DNA of 64,000 nt from Methylobacterium radiodurans (GTDB lineage Bacteria; Pseudomonadota; Alphaproteobacteria; Rhizobiales; Beijerinckiaceae): assembly GCF_003173735.1 (NCBI RefSeq), contig NZ_CP029551.1, positions 4,789,001 to 4,853,000 on the forward strand, in the 5' to 3' direction. This document shows, piece after piece, positions 7,588-15,304 of the stretch. Within the stretch, counting starts at the first letter, position 1; the number at the start of each line of letters is the position of its first letter. The notes beneath the pieces are model-generated. The model worked only from the letters and a program-made list of their open reading frames with translations. It made no database searches and was not told where the DNA came from. The position numbers were made by a program, and so were the translations under genes.

Positions 7588-9202
7588 TCATCGAACGCCG
7601 ATGCTTCGGACAGGCAGGGCCTGATGTCCTGACGCGCCGCATGATTCCTGCCGCCCGATCCACGGAAAGCGAGCAAGAACCGGCAAACCCTGCCTTTTGG
7701 CGGTCACCGCTCTGGTCCCCGCCGAGGTCTGGGAGACAGCGGTAACGATCTCGCGGGTCGCCGCTCCCTGCTGTTCGGCGGCCCCGGCGATGCTGCCCGC
7801 AGCCTCGTTGATCACCTGGATCGTGCTGATCGCGGCGATGGCCTCGACCGCCGCCTGCATCGTGCCCTCGATCGTCGCGATCTGGCCGTCGGTCGCCTGG
7901 GTGGTCTGGCCGGCGGGTTTCCCGACCTCGGCGGCGGCCACCGCGAAGCCGTGGCCGGCATCGCCGGCCCGCGCCGCCCCGATCGTCGCACTGAGGGCCA
8001 GCAGGGTGATCTGCGAGGCGATCGTCGAGATCATCTGCACGACGTCGCCGATCCGCACCGCCGCTGCGGAGAGGGCGGAGACGACGGCGGAGGCCGTGCC
8101 GGCCTCCGTCACGGCGTTCTGGACCAGATCGGACGAGTGAGGGACCTGCCGGCGGATCTCCTCCACCGAGACGCCGCGTTCCTCGGCCGCGCCCGAGCCG
8201 GAGAACACGTCGGTCGCCGCCCTCTCCGCGGCCGCGGCGACCGCCGTCGATTGTCCGGCAGTCTGGCTGGCGGAGACGGTCAGCGTCGGCGCGGTGGGCT
8301 GTATCCCGGTGGCCGATGCGGCGAGTGCCGTCGCGATGCCGCCGACAGCCGTCTCGAAATCGTTGGCGAGGCCGACCATCAGCATGTGGCGCTTCTGGGC
8401 GGGCTCCGCAGCACGGGCGTGCTGGGCGGCGAGCCGGCGGCGCATCTCGCACTGGTCGCGGAAGGCGCGCGCCATCGCACCGACCTCGTTGGTGCGGTCG
8501 GTGCAGGGGCTTTCGGCATCGTCGTTGCCGCGTGCCACCTGGTTCATCACGATGGTCAGCCGGCAGATCGAGCGGCTGACCCAGAGCAGGGCGAAGATAC
8601 CCGAGTCGAACAAGATCGGCAGGAGGGGTATGCTGGAATGCCGCATTATTAGGGTGGCGCAGCTGGTTAGAGGCGCGTTTCAGACTTTAATTTCATTATA
8701 TTTCTTATTGTTGTTGGTTTTTGTAAATATGATGGGTAATTTACACATCAGAATTCTGTACTATTGTCGCGCCCGTGCAAAGCCGCGCCTATGTTTTCCA
8801 ATGTCGGCCGAATTATTTTTGAAAAACGGTGTAATATGGCTATTTTTCCAGCGTAGAATATCCGTTTTCTTGATAAGATTGTGCCTAAGATCGTGATTTG
8901 ATCGGATTTATTGCGCTTGATCATCGCCGAGTGGTGGCTTTTCAGCTGTTGAAACTTAACCTGGGCTTCTGCGATCGCCTTCTCGGCTGCGGCCTGCTCC
9001 GCATCCGTCGTCAACATCAGATGCTCGGCCTCGCCGATGCGGATGTCGGCGAACACCGTGATGATCGCGTTGGCGGTGGGCGCGCTGGGTAGCACATACG
9101 CGTGCACAGCGATCCGCCCACCGCGGCGAGGGTAAGCCGGCCCGGGCCGACATAGCCCTCAGCCGATCCGGTTAGCTTGGTCAGAATGGACAATCCGCGC
9201 AA
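7588..9202 (-). pseudogene. Decayed methyl-accepting chemotaxis protein gene
   Basis: Three pieces of a chemoreceptor lie in order on the minus strand. A start fragment at 9202 reads MRGLSILTKLTGSA. After a frame change, a fragment within 8930-9107 resembles the sensor helix of four-helix-bundle receptors (IRIGEAEHLMLTTDAEQAAAEK). A third piece from 8646 to 7588 has a membrane/HAMP-like start (LLWVSRSICRLTIVM) and a signalling domain. Between the second and third pieces is AT-rich foreign-looking sequence. The signalling hairpin is also eroded: the invariant [22 protein letters not shown] core reads LLALSATIGAARAGDAGHGFAV, and the usual C-terminal methylation helix is replaced by unrelated residues. 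Frameshift, internal replacement and loss of conserved residues together mean it is very probably non-functional. The 353-codon third piece could still be translated. Confidence 0.75.
8655..8935. other. AT-rich segment inside the broken chemoreceptor gene
   Basis: About 280 bases have a base composition far below the local ~70% G+C, with runs such as tttcattatatttcttattg and ttatttttgaaaaacgg. Reading frames through it encode Lys/Ile/Phe-rich sequence unlike any neighbour, and no protein family is recognisable. It separates the sensor fragment from the HAMP/signalling fragment of the receptor, so it replaces or interrupts roughly the second half of the sensor domain. No terminal inverted repeats or transposase remnant could be seen. 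It probably arrived by transfer or illegitimate recombination. Confidence 0.6.
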
Positions 9203-9652
9203 CGGATTGCGCTACGAGATAATCAGTATGGTCTGTTTGGACCAGGCGAGTTGCATTGCTGCGAATAAGTTCTTGAAGTTTTCAAAATTCGACCAGAATG
9301 ATTTCATAACAGGCTAAATCTCTCTGAAGGTTACTTATCCGATGATTGAATGTTTGTGTCGAGATCTGGCCTGACCCCCGGCCTGATCTCGTATCGATCT
9401 CGTATCGAAGGCAGGATCCTCGTATGAGGCCTCGAGGGGGAGGCCTGCCCCTGTACTGCGGGCATCCATGACGCGGCTGCGAGCCAGCCGCCGCTGGGTC
9501 GGTTTCACCCCTCCTCCCGTGCGACCCCGTCGCGGCCTGCTCGAACGCCCGCGGGTTCCCGCCGGACACGGGATCGTGAAGGGTAACCTCGGTTGCCCGG
9601 CGCGCAATATTCGAACAACGTGTCTTCTCGGGAACAGGCATGGAGAGCAGGT
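9203..9652. other. Gene-free stretch with an 11-bp tandem duplication
   Basis: No convincing coding sequence is present on either strand. The only structure seen is a direct tandem duplication of gatctcgtatc at 9385-9395 and 9396-9406, followed by a small palindrome cctcgtatgagg near 9419. The first 100 bases are again less GC-rich than the surroundings. It continues the decayed character of the preceding segment. Confidence 0.4.
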
Positions 9653-9919
9653 TTGCCGCTTTTCTTCTTCGATGTGCGCACGCCGCGGGGTGTCGAGCCG
9701 GACGACATCGGCTCTGAATTCGGCAGCGTCGAGGCCGCATATCTCGAAGCTTGCAAGGCGATCCCGGGAATGCTCGTGGATCTGCAGCGCGAAGGCGAGC
9801 ACGCCCGCGATCTCGCCTTCGAAATCCGTGACGAGGCCGGTCGGGAGTTGTGGCAGATTCCGTTCAACGAGATCTACGACGCCCATGGGCGGCTGAGGCT
9901 GCGATCCGCGACGCGGTGA
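9653..9919 (+). CDS. DUF6894-type small protein, paralogue 1
   Basis: This 88-residue protein aligns with the short alphaproteobacterial family (DUF6894 in current databases) that begins M-P-R-Y-F-F-D and contains an acidic GxEF/L-x-S/D-x-EAA helix followed by a D-E-A-G-x-E strand. Here the start reads LPLFFFDVRTPRG, then EFGSVEAAYLEACKA and EIRDEAGRELWQIPF. I chose the TTG at 9653 because it aligns with the family N-terminus and has GGAGAGCAGG just upstream; in-frame GTG 9620 and TTG 9593 are alternatives. The function of the family is unknown. Three more members lie within 5 kb. Confidence 0.7.
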   Translation: MPLFFFDVRTPRGVEPDDIGSEFGSVEAAYLEACKAIPGMLVDLQREGEHARDLAFEIRDEAGRELWQIPFNEIYDAHGRLRLRSATR

Positions 9920-9996
9920 CCTTCGAACGCGCGGGGGCGCGGTCGGCGGAACGGCCGCCCGCCGATGCCGGTTGTCCCGCCGAAGGAGTGTTCTCG

Positions 9997-10233
9997 ATGA
10001 TGCAGACCAGAACCGCATTTCTCCCCCTCCTCGCCGTCGGGATGGCACTGGGCTTCGGAGCGACCGCCGCGGAGGCCAAAGGCTGCCTGAAGGGCGCTGT
10101 GGTGGGCGGCGTCGCCGGCTACGCGGCTGGCCACGGTAAGGCGGGTGCCGCGGCCGGCTGCGCAATCGGCCACCACGAGGCTGGCAAGAAGGGCCGGCAG
10201 CCTGCGCAGAATGGCCAGCCTCAGGCGCAGTGA
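9997..10233 (+). CDS. Small secreted glycine-zipper protein
   Basis: This 78-residue protein has a signal peptide (residues 1-26: basic-neutral start, hydrophobic PLLAVGMALGFGATAA, cleavage near AEA-KG). A glycine-zipper stretch follows (GAVVGGVAGYAAGHGKAGAAAG) containing two Cys, and then a polar Gln/Lys/Pro-rich tail. Such zippers usually insert into or line membranes, so it is probably periplasmic or outer-membrane associated. The ATG at 9997 has AAGGAG eight bases upstream. No enzymatic role is suggested. Confidence 0.75.
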   Translation: MMQTRTAFLPLLAVGMALGFGATAAEAKGCLKGAVVGGVAGYAAGHGKAGAAAGCAIGHHEAGKKGRQPAQNGQPQAQ

Positions 10234-10251
10234 GCGTCACGCGCGCGGCCG

Positions 10252-10512
10252 ATGCCCCGCTACTTCTTCCACACTCAGATCGGCGCGGACCGGGTCACAG
10301 ACTCGGACGGCGTCGAGCTTTGCGATCCGGATGAGGCCTGGGAGACCGCCCGGGCCACGGCCCGCACCCTGATGGGCCGCGACCGGGCGAACCAGGCTCG
10401 GTTGATGACGGCGAGCCTCGTCGTCACCGACGAGGCCGGCGAGACCGTGCTGGAATTTCCCTTCGCCGAGGCCGTAACCCTGCCTCCGCTGAACGACGAC
10501 ATTCGGCACTAG
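10252..10512 (+). CDS. DUF6894-type small protein, paralogue 2
   Basis: This 86-residue protein shows the clearest family pattern of the group: MPRYFFHTQIGADRVTDSDG, then a helix with CDPDEAWETARATARTLM and the strand VTDEAGETVLEFPFAEAV. No signal peptide or membrane segment is present, so it is probably cytosolic. It starts 18 bases after the glycine-zipper gene and probably shares its transcript. The function is unknown. Confidence 0.82.
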   Translation: MPRYFFHTQIGADRVTDSDGVELCDPDEAWETARATARTLMGRDRANQARLMTASLVVTDEAGETVLEFPFAEAVTLPPLNDDIRH

Positions 10513-10637
10513 CGGGCTCGGAGACCTGCGTATCCGAAGGATCCGGTCGGCGAAGCCTCGACAAAACGGCCGCGCTGCTCCATCTCTTCGGATGCGCGTG
10601 TCGCGCAACATCGATTCTTGAGAGACAAATCCCCAAG

Positions 10638-11159
10638 ATGTCACGCAATCGCGTGCGGCGGTCCTTTACCGTCGAGACGAAAGCACGCGGCCGCCAGGCG
10701 CCCGCGATCCTCCCCGTGCGTGCGCCGCTGCTCGAGCAGCCCTCCATCGCCTTCCCGAGCCTTGAGGCCGCCGCGCTCTTCGGCGGGGAGCCCGCCAAGC
10801 GGGTCGAGGACGGCGCGGCGCCAGCCGGCCGGCCGGCGCCGCGCCGCATCCTGCCGAGTCTGATCGAGCCGCCCGCTCCCGTGCTGGAGGAAGAGGCCGA
10901 GCCGGCAGCGCGCGAGGCGCGGCTGCCGCGGGTGCGCCGGGTCAAGCTTCCGCGCGCCGCCGCGGCACCGGCGCGCGCCGAGTCCTCCGCGATGCAAGCC
11001 GACCCGGCGCACGCCGAACGCGTCTCAACCCTGCCGGCGCCGGCCAAGCCGAAGTCGGCCGATCCCGCGGAGCCCGCCCGGCGAACCATCCGGCGGTCCG
11101 AGAAGGTTCTGCCGCTCGGCGAGCGCTGGAAACGCCGTCTGCCGCGGGTCTGCTGGTAG
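10638..11159 (+). CDS. Hypothetical Ala/Pro/Arg-rich protein
   Basis: This 173-residue protein is basic at both ends (MSRNRVRRSF at the start, GERWKRRLPRVCW at the end) with a low-complexity middle rich in Ala, Pro, Glu and Arg. No domain, signal peptide or membrane segment is recognisable, and it looks largely disordered. The frame is continuous with typical high-GC codon use and the C-terminal motif looks constrained, so it is probably a real gene. Function cannot be assigned. Confidence 0.55.
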   Translation: MSRNRVRRSFTVETKARGRQAPAILPVRAPLLEQPSIAFPSLEAAALFGGEPAKRVEDGAAPAGRPAPRRILPSLIEPPAPVLEEEAEPAAREARLPRVRRVKLPRAAAAPARAESSAMQADPAHAERVSTLPAPAKPKSADPAEPARRTIRRSEKVLPLGERWKRRLPRVCW

Positions 11160-11168
11160 GCCGGAGGC

Positions 11169-11411
11169 TCAGGGCGTCTCGACGCGCTCGATGTCGAGTG
11201 AGAGATGCGCCCGCAGGATCACCTCGCGCCGGTCGTTCCGAACCACCGCCAGATAGTCCTGGCGATCCGGACCGGGCATGAGGCCCTGGGCAATTTTCGC
11301 CATGATCCGGACCAGCTTGGCCCTGACGTCCGCTTCGTCCGCGAGGTCGAAGCCGACGCCGTCGCGCACGAAGTTTGCGCCGTCGTGCAGGTCGATGAAG
11401 AACCGAGCCAT
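11169..11411 (-). CDS. DUF6894-type small protein, paralogue 3
   Basis: This 80-residue protein begins MARFFIDLHDGANFVRDGVGFDLADEADVRAKL, the FF-x-D-L-x-D-G pattern of this family. The central helix reads LVRIMAKIAQGLM and the last strand VVRNDRREVILRAHLSL. It is on the opposite strand to paralogues 1 and 2 and converges with the hypothetical gene ending at 11159. The function is unknown. Confidence 0.75.
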   Translation of the reverse strand: MARFFIDLHDGANFVRDGVGFDLADEADVRAKLVRIMAKIAQGLMPGPDRQDYLAVVRNDRREVILRAHLSLDIERVETP

Positions 11412-11513
11412 CGTGTCCGCGCCAGTGTGGGATATTTTCCCACGTCATTAGGGCATGTGCGGCGCATCGTGCAAGGTTTCGAGCGCTGCCGCGGGGATCG
11501 GTCGCGGCCGAAC

Positions 11514-11780
11514 TCAGTCCTCGTCCGCCTCGTTCCGCTTCAAGGCCCGGATCAGGTCGCGCGCCGCCGCGCGCAGGTCAGGTCCATCCACGGAGCGGAG
11601 CAGTGCGAGCAGGTCGGCGAGTTCGTCGACGGCAAGGTCCTGGTCCACGCGCTTCCGGATCTCGCCGTCGAAGAAGATTACCGGATCGACCCGCAGGATC
11701 ACCGCGATCTCGGCCAGAAGTGACGCCGTGCGTCCGAATGCGGGGCCCGCCTGCGGATCGCCTTCCGAGACGTGTTCCAC
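11514..11780 (-). CDS. Small protein resembling the C-terminal part of XRE-type regulators
   Basis: This protein of 88 residues lacks a recognisable helix-turn-helix. The segment LLAEIAVILRVDPVIFFDGE resembles the end of the DNA-binding domain and linker of alphaproteobacterial XRE regulators. The tail ELADLLALLRSVDGPDLRAAARDLIRALK resembles their C-terminal helical module. It could be an independent small protein, a truncated regulator, or a dimerisation partner. It ends 105 bases before the small DUF6894-type gene in the same direction. Confidence 0.6.
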   Translation of the reverse strand: MEHVSEGDPQAGPAFGRTASLLAEIAVILRVDPVIFFDGEIRKRVDQDLAVDELADLLALLRSVDGPDLRAAARDLIRALKRNEADED

Positions 11781-11810
11781 GCGCAGTCCCCTCTCACCAT
11801 TGCCACCGGG

Positions 11811-11849
11811 CCGCTGGCTATAGCGGAAACGCGAATTCTCGTCCTATAG
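11811..11849. promoter_or_regulatory. Palindromes upstream of luxR
   Basis: An inverted repeat ccgct-N6-agcgg (11811-11826) lies about 70 bases before the LuxR start. CTATAG occurs both at its centre (11818-11823) and again at 11844-11849. This looks like an operator or promoter region, but no consensus was matched. Confidence 0.3.
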
Positions 11850-11895
11850 ATTTGTCGGTCGGGGACTTCGTGTCCTGAACCTCGCGCGGTCCGGC

Positions 11896-12636
11896 ATGCT
11901 GCCCAAGCTCATCGATCACACCTACGACCTGTTCCGCACCTTCGACCGGGCGGGCAGCGTGGAGGATCTGAACGCCTGCCTCCTGCGGGCGGTGGGGCGC
12001 TTCGGCGTCGAGAGCACCTTCGCGGGCGTCATCCCGCTGCCCGGCTCCGGCCGCAGCGCGCAGGCCGCCCACGTCCTGATCGACCGGACGCCGCCGGGAT
12101 GGAGCGAGCGCTATTTCCGGGCCGGTCACCTCGACCGGGATCCGACGATCCGGCGCCTCACCACGGAAGCTACGCCGTTTCTCTGGTCTGAGATCGAGCC
12201 GCTCTACCGGGAGGATCCGGCCGCGCGCCGGGTGATGGACGAGGCCGGCGATTTCCGGCTGCGGCAGGGTTTCACCGTGCCCCTCGTCACCCTCGACGGT
12301 CGGGTCGCGGGCTTCAGCTTCGGCGCCGAGCGGCTCGATCTCTCGCCGGAGTTGCGCGGGATGCTGCACCTGATCGCATCCTACGTCTTCGGCCGCTCGC
12401 TGATCCTCAGCCATACGCCAGTCCAGGATGACCGTGCGGCCGTCCGCCTGACGCCGCGCGAGCGCGAGGCCCTGCAATGGGCCGCCGCGGGCAAGAGCGA
12501 GTGGGAGATCGGCGCCCTGATGTCGATCTCTGAGCACGGGGCCGAGAAGCACCTGCGCTCGGTTCACCGCAAGCTCGGCGCCGGCAGCCGCACGCAGGCC
12601 GTCGCCGAGGCGCTGCGGCGGGGTTTGATAACCTAG
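11896..12636 (+). CDS. LuxR-family quorum-sensing transcriptional regulator
   Basis: This 246-residue protein has an N-terminal autoinducer-binding domain (about 20-165) and a C-terminal LuxR/FixJ helix-turn-helix (about 180-245). The binding domain contains WSERYFRAGHLDRDPTIRRL and later FLWSEIEP, which hold the Trp, Tyr and Asp residues that contact the homoserine lactone. The C-terminal domain shows LTPREREALQWAAAGKSEWEIG followed by SEHGAEKHLRSVHRKLG. It sits directly upstream of a LuxI synthase in the same orientation, the classic arrangement, so it is very probably the receptor for the signal made next door. Its stop codon lies inside a 17-bp palindrome. Confidence 0.92.
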   Translation: MLPKLIDHTYDLFRTFDRAGSVEDLNACLLRAVGRFGVESTFAGVIPLPGSGRSAQAAHVLIDRTPPGWSERYFRAGHLDRDPTIRRLTTEATPFLWSEIEPLYREDPAARRVMDEAGDFRLRQGFTVPLVTLDGRVAGFSFGAERLDLSPELRGMLHLIASYVFGRSLILSHTPVQDDRAAVRLTPREREALQWAAAGKSEWEIGALMSISEHGAEKHLRSVHRKLGAGSRTQAVAEALRRGLIT

Positions 12637-12644
12637 AGTTATCC
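12628..12644. promoter_or_regulatory. 17-bp palindrome over the luxR stop codon
   Basis: The sequence gataac-ctaga-gttatc is a perfect 6-bp inverted repeat with a five-base spacer, overlapping the stop codon of luxR and opening the luxR-luxI intergenic region. It has no T-tract and is not a terminator. It may be an operator. A third gataac occurs at 12767-12772. Confidence 0.35.
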
Positions 12645-12742
12645 TCTGTGCCGACGTCAGCGCAACGCCGCGCCGCGCGCTGGCCGTGTTCTCCGTTTAG
12701 GATCAGGTACCCAGCGGCGGCGGAATGGTACGCGATCGCGGA

Positions 12743-12760
12743 CTGTAAGGTTTCTTCCAG
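12743..12760. promoter_or_regulatory. Candidate lux box upstream of luxI
   Basis: The 18-bp imperfect inverted repeat ctgtaag-gttt-cttccag has one mismatch in seven-base arms and the CTG...CAG ends typical of LuxR-type boxes. It lies 39 bases before the luxI start. The spacing differs slightly from the classical 20-bp box, so this remains a candidate. Confidence 0.4.
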
Positions 12761-12798
12761 GTTGCGGATAACGGCGATCATCCATCGCGGAGATCGTC

Positions 12799-13431
12799 AT
12801 GATCCACATCGTCACGGCCGAGAACGCGCCGCGCTACGCGGAGGCCCTGGAGCAGGCTTGGCGCCTGCGTCACCGGGTCTTCGTCGAGGAGAAGGGCTGG
12901 TCCGACCTCGCGCGGCCCGACGGGCGTGAGATCGACGGCTTCGACGACGCCCACGCCCTCCACATGCTGGCGATCGAGGCGGGCACCGTCGTCGGCTACC
13001 AGCGCATGCTGCCGACCACCCGTCCTTACCTCCTCACCGAGGTGCTCTCCGAACTCTGCGAGGTCGAGCCGCCGCGCAGCCCCCATGTCTGGGAATGGAC
13101 CCGCTACGCCGTCGAGCGCGGGCACCGTGACCGGGGCCGCATCCTCAGCCCCGTGGGCAGCGCCCTGCTCACCGGTATCGTCGAGTGGGGCCTCGAATCC
13201 GGCGTGGACGCCATCGTCATCGAGATGAACCCGCTCTGGCTGCTGCGCCTCGTGCAGCTCCATTTCCGGGTGACGCCGCTCGGCCTGCCCCGCCCGATCG
13301 CCGGCGAGGAGACGGTCGCGGTGAGCGCTGCCTTCGACGAGCGCACCTTGGCCCGCCTGCGCGCGACCCGCGGCGACGACGCCACCGTCCTCAGCGCGCG
13401 GCCCGGCCGCCCGCTGCGCCTCGCGAGCTGA
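12799..13431 (+). CDS. Acyl-homoserine-lactone synthase (LuxI family)
   Basis: This 210-residue enzyme joins an acyl chain from acyl-ACP (or acyl-CoA) to S-adenosylmethionine to form an N-acyl homoserine lactone. Family signatures are present: the N-terminal RLRHRVFVEEKGW with the invariant Arg and Trp, the EIDGFDDAHALHML segment holding the catalytic Asp/Glu residues, GYQRMLPTTRPYLLTEV, and the EWTRYAVE strand. The C-terminal half, which sets acyl-chain specificity, is less conserved, so the signal cannot be named. It follows luxR in the same direction and is probably under its control through a positive loop. Confidence 0.93.
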   Translation: MIHIVTAENAPRYAEALEQAWRLRHRVFVEEKGWSDLARPDGREIDGFDDAHALHMLAIEAGTVVGYQRMLPTTRPYLLTEVLSELCEVEPPRSPHVWEWTRYAVERGHRDRGRILSPVGSALLTGIVEWGLESGVDAIVIEMNPLWLLRLVQLHFRVTPLGLPRPIAGEETVAVSAAFDERTLARLRATRGDDATVLSARPGRPLRLAS

Positions 13432-13454
13432 AGAACCGATCCGGGAGAGACTCC

Positions 13455-13694
13455 ATGCGCAAGCTCCAGTCCGACATCGACGCCCTTCCGTTGGGCCCTG
13501 ACCCGGTCGCCCTCGCGGATCCGGACACGCTGGCGGCCCTGCGCCGCCTCGCCGAGATCTGCATCGAGGCGCACGGCATCGTCGCCCGCGAGGGGCCGGC
13601 GGAGATCCGCGAGCCGCTGGAGGCGCTGCTCGGCCGGATCGGACACCAGCTGTCCGGCGACGCGGCCTCCGAGGAGACGGGCACCGGGCGCTGA
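13455..13694 (+). CDS. Small hypothetical protein downstream of luxI
   Basis: This 79-residue acidic protein starts MRKLQSDIDALPLGPDP and has a predicted helical core (LAALRRLAEICIEAHGIVARE and IREPLEALLGRIGHQL). There is no signal peptide or membrane helix. The ATG at 13455 has GGGAGAGA seven bases upstream and lies 24 bases after luxI, so it is probably cotranscribed with luxI. No family was recognised. Confidence 0.6.
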   Translation: MRKLQSDIDALPLGPDPVALADPDTLAALRRLAEICIEAHGIVAREGPAEIREPLEALLGRIGHQLSGDAASEETGTGR

Positions 13695-13806
13695 GCGGTC
13701 CGGCGCCCGCCGGGCGCGGCACAGCCCGGCGAGAGGGGACGAAACGCTCTGGTAACGGTGAGCGCGCGAGGGTGTGGATCTGTCCAGTACCCTCCGGGAT
13801 CCGAGC

Positions 13807-14046
13807 ATGATGACGAAGGACCAGCTCGCCGCCGAGCTGAAGCGCATCGCCACCGCGCAGATCAGCGACATCACCCGCGCGGTCAAGGAAGGCCAGAAGT
13901 CGATCGCGCTCAACGAGGTGCGCGACATGGCCCACCGCCTCAACCTCCTGGCCGACGCCTTCCACCCGCGCCCCGTGCAGGCTCACCTGCAAACGCAGTC
14001 CCAGCCCCAGTCGGGCGAGCCCGCCGAGACGCCGCAGGCCGCCTGA
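13807..14046 (+). CDS. Small hypothetical helical protein
   Basis: This 79-residue protein begins MMTKDQLAAELKRIATAQISDITRAVKEGQKSIALNEVRDMAHRLNLLADAF as one long amphipathic helical region. A Gln/Pro-rich tail (TQSQPQSGEPAETPQAA) follows. An in-frame GTG at 13774 could extend it by 11 residues. No domain is recognised and the function is unknown. It lies between the luxI group and the fourth DUF6894-type gene, all in the same direction. Confidence 0.55.
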   Translation: MMTKDQLAAELKRIATAQISDITRAVKEGQKSIALNEVRDMAHRLNLLADAFHPRPVQAHLQTQSQPQSGEPAETPQAA

Positions 14047-14114
14047 CCCTTCACCCACCCCGCAGGGCGGGTGCGGAGTCGCGTCCCGCCGGCATGAACA
14101 GGGAGCGCCTGATC

Positions 14115-14561
14115 ATGATCCGCGTATTCTTCAATATCCGGCTCGACGATGCCTACCTGCCGGAGCGCACCGGACAGTGGGTGGAGGACGAGGCCGAGGC
14201 GCGCGACCTCGCGCGCATCATCGTCCGCCGGCTGGTGGCCGATCACGGGGGCGAGCCGCGGCTGCTCAACGCCGAGCTGGCCGTGACCGTCGATGGCGGC
14301 GCGAGCCTGTTCGACGTCTCGTTCTTCGAAGCCCTCTACGTGCCGGTGTCCGCGCCCGCGCCGGCCGCACCCTTGCGCCGGGCCGAGGCGATCCGGCCGC
14401 CCGCGCGCCTCGTCCAGCTCGTCGCGCCCTGGCGGGCTCAGGCCCTCACCCTGGCGTCGGTCTGGCGCAGACGCCTCGCCGGGCTGCCCGCACTCCTCTC
14501 CGGCCGGCAGCGCTCCGCTCCGCGCCCACGCTTCCGCCTGGGTTTCGTGCAGGGGGGCTGA
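14115..14561 (+). CDS. DUF6894-type protein with C-terminal extension, paralogue 4
   Basis: This 148-residue protein has a first ~85 residues matching the small family seen upstream (MIRVFFNIRLDDAYLPERTG, EDEAEARDLARIIVRRLV, LAVTVDGGASLFDVSFFEAL). It continues with about 60 residues that are Arg/Ala/Leu-rich and absent from the other three copies. I chose ATG 14115, which has GGGAG nine bases upstream; ATG 14094 is in frame. The function is unknown. Confidence 0.65.
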   Translation: MIRVFFNIRLDDAYLPERTGQWVEDEAEARDLARIIVRRLVADHGGEPRLLNAELAVTVDGGASLFDVSFFEALYVPVSAPAPAAPLRRAEAIRPPARLVQLVAPWRAQALTLASVWRRRLAGLPALLSGRQRSAPRPRFRLGFVQGG

Positions 14562-14662
14562 TTCCGGCTCCTCGAACGGTGCGCTGCCGTCCGGTACGCG
14601 CCGTCGAGATCCGTTTTCCTCCAGGGCCAGAGGCGGCGCGGCCAGCCTCTTCTGCCTGTCCC

Positions 14663-15106
14663 TCAGCCAAAAAGGTCCACCGTCGTGAAGCCGCGCGCCG
14701 CCAAGCGCTCGGCCAGCACGCGGCGGTGGCAGCGCTCCGGATCGCGCTCGAAGCAGAGCAGGCAGGTCGGCGCGCCCGCCGCCATCTCGGCGAGCGCGTC
14801 GAGGGCAAGGCCGCCATCAGCGGTGTCGAGCACCGCCTCGCAGTAGATCCGGCGCATCAGCCCCGCATCGTGGGCGCGCGCCGCCTCGCGGCCGGCCTTC
14901 GGCGTGCCGAGCGGGCGCAGATGCGCGTAGCCGATCCCCTTCTCCTCGACGCCGGCCTTGAGGGCGAACTTCGAGAAGCCGCGCTTGCGCGAGTTCGCCA
15001 CCGCCCGCACGTCGGCGAGCAGCCCCACGCCGGCGTCGCGCAGAGCCGCGGTGAGGCGCTCGGGATCGAGGCCTTCGTAGCCTATGGTGAACAGAGTCTT
15101 ACCCAA
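14663..15106 (-). CDS. DUF488 family protein
   Basis: This is a DUF488 protein of about 147 residues. Diagnostic segments are LFTIGYEGLDPERLTAAL, then LLADVRAVANSRKRGFSKFALK, and the C-terminal LLCFERDPERCHRRVLAERLA with a Cys and paired Arg/His. The family's function is not firmly known, although the fold and conserved Cys suggest nucleotide or nucleic-acid handling. The frame stays open to a GTG at 15175; I start at TTG 15106 because family members normally begin just before TIGYEG, but neither start has a good ribosome site. Confidence 0.8.
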   Translation of the reverse strand: MGKTLFTIGYEGLDPERLTAALRDAGVGLLADVRAVANSRKRGFSKFALKAGVEEKGIGYAHLRPLGTPKAGREAARAHDAGLMRRIYCEAVLDTADGGLALDALAEMAAGAPTCLLCFERDPERCHRRVLAERLAARGFTTVDLFG

Positions 15107-15304
15107 GCGAGCGATCCGAAGAGGCGTTGCGGGCAAGGTACTTAGGGCGACGGAGCGCGTCGCGCAAAGCGTCACGGCGGCGTCTATGTGCCCGGCCCGC
15201 CACGCGTTCCGGAATTCCGCCGCATTGCCCGCAAAGTTCTGTTAACCGCCAGAAGGGCATCGAATACCCCTCTGATTGGCGCATGAGGCGGGTGCGGGGC
15301 ATCG

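Noticed and set aside
9282..9740. Minus-strand open frame of 152 codons
   Set aside because: It overlaps the DUF6894-type gene on the plus strand and the duplicated gatctcgtatc sequence. Composition is Arg/Ser/Pro-rich and no start signal is seen.
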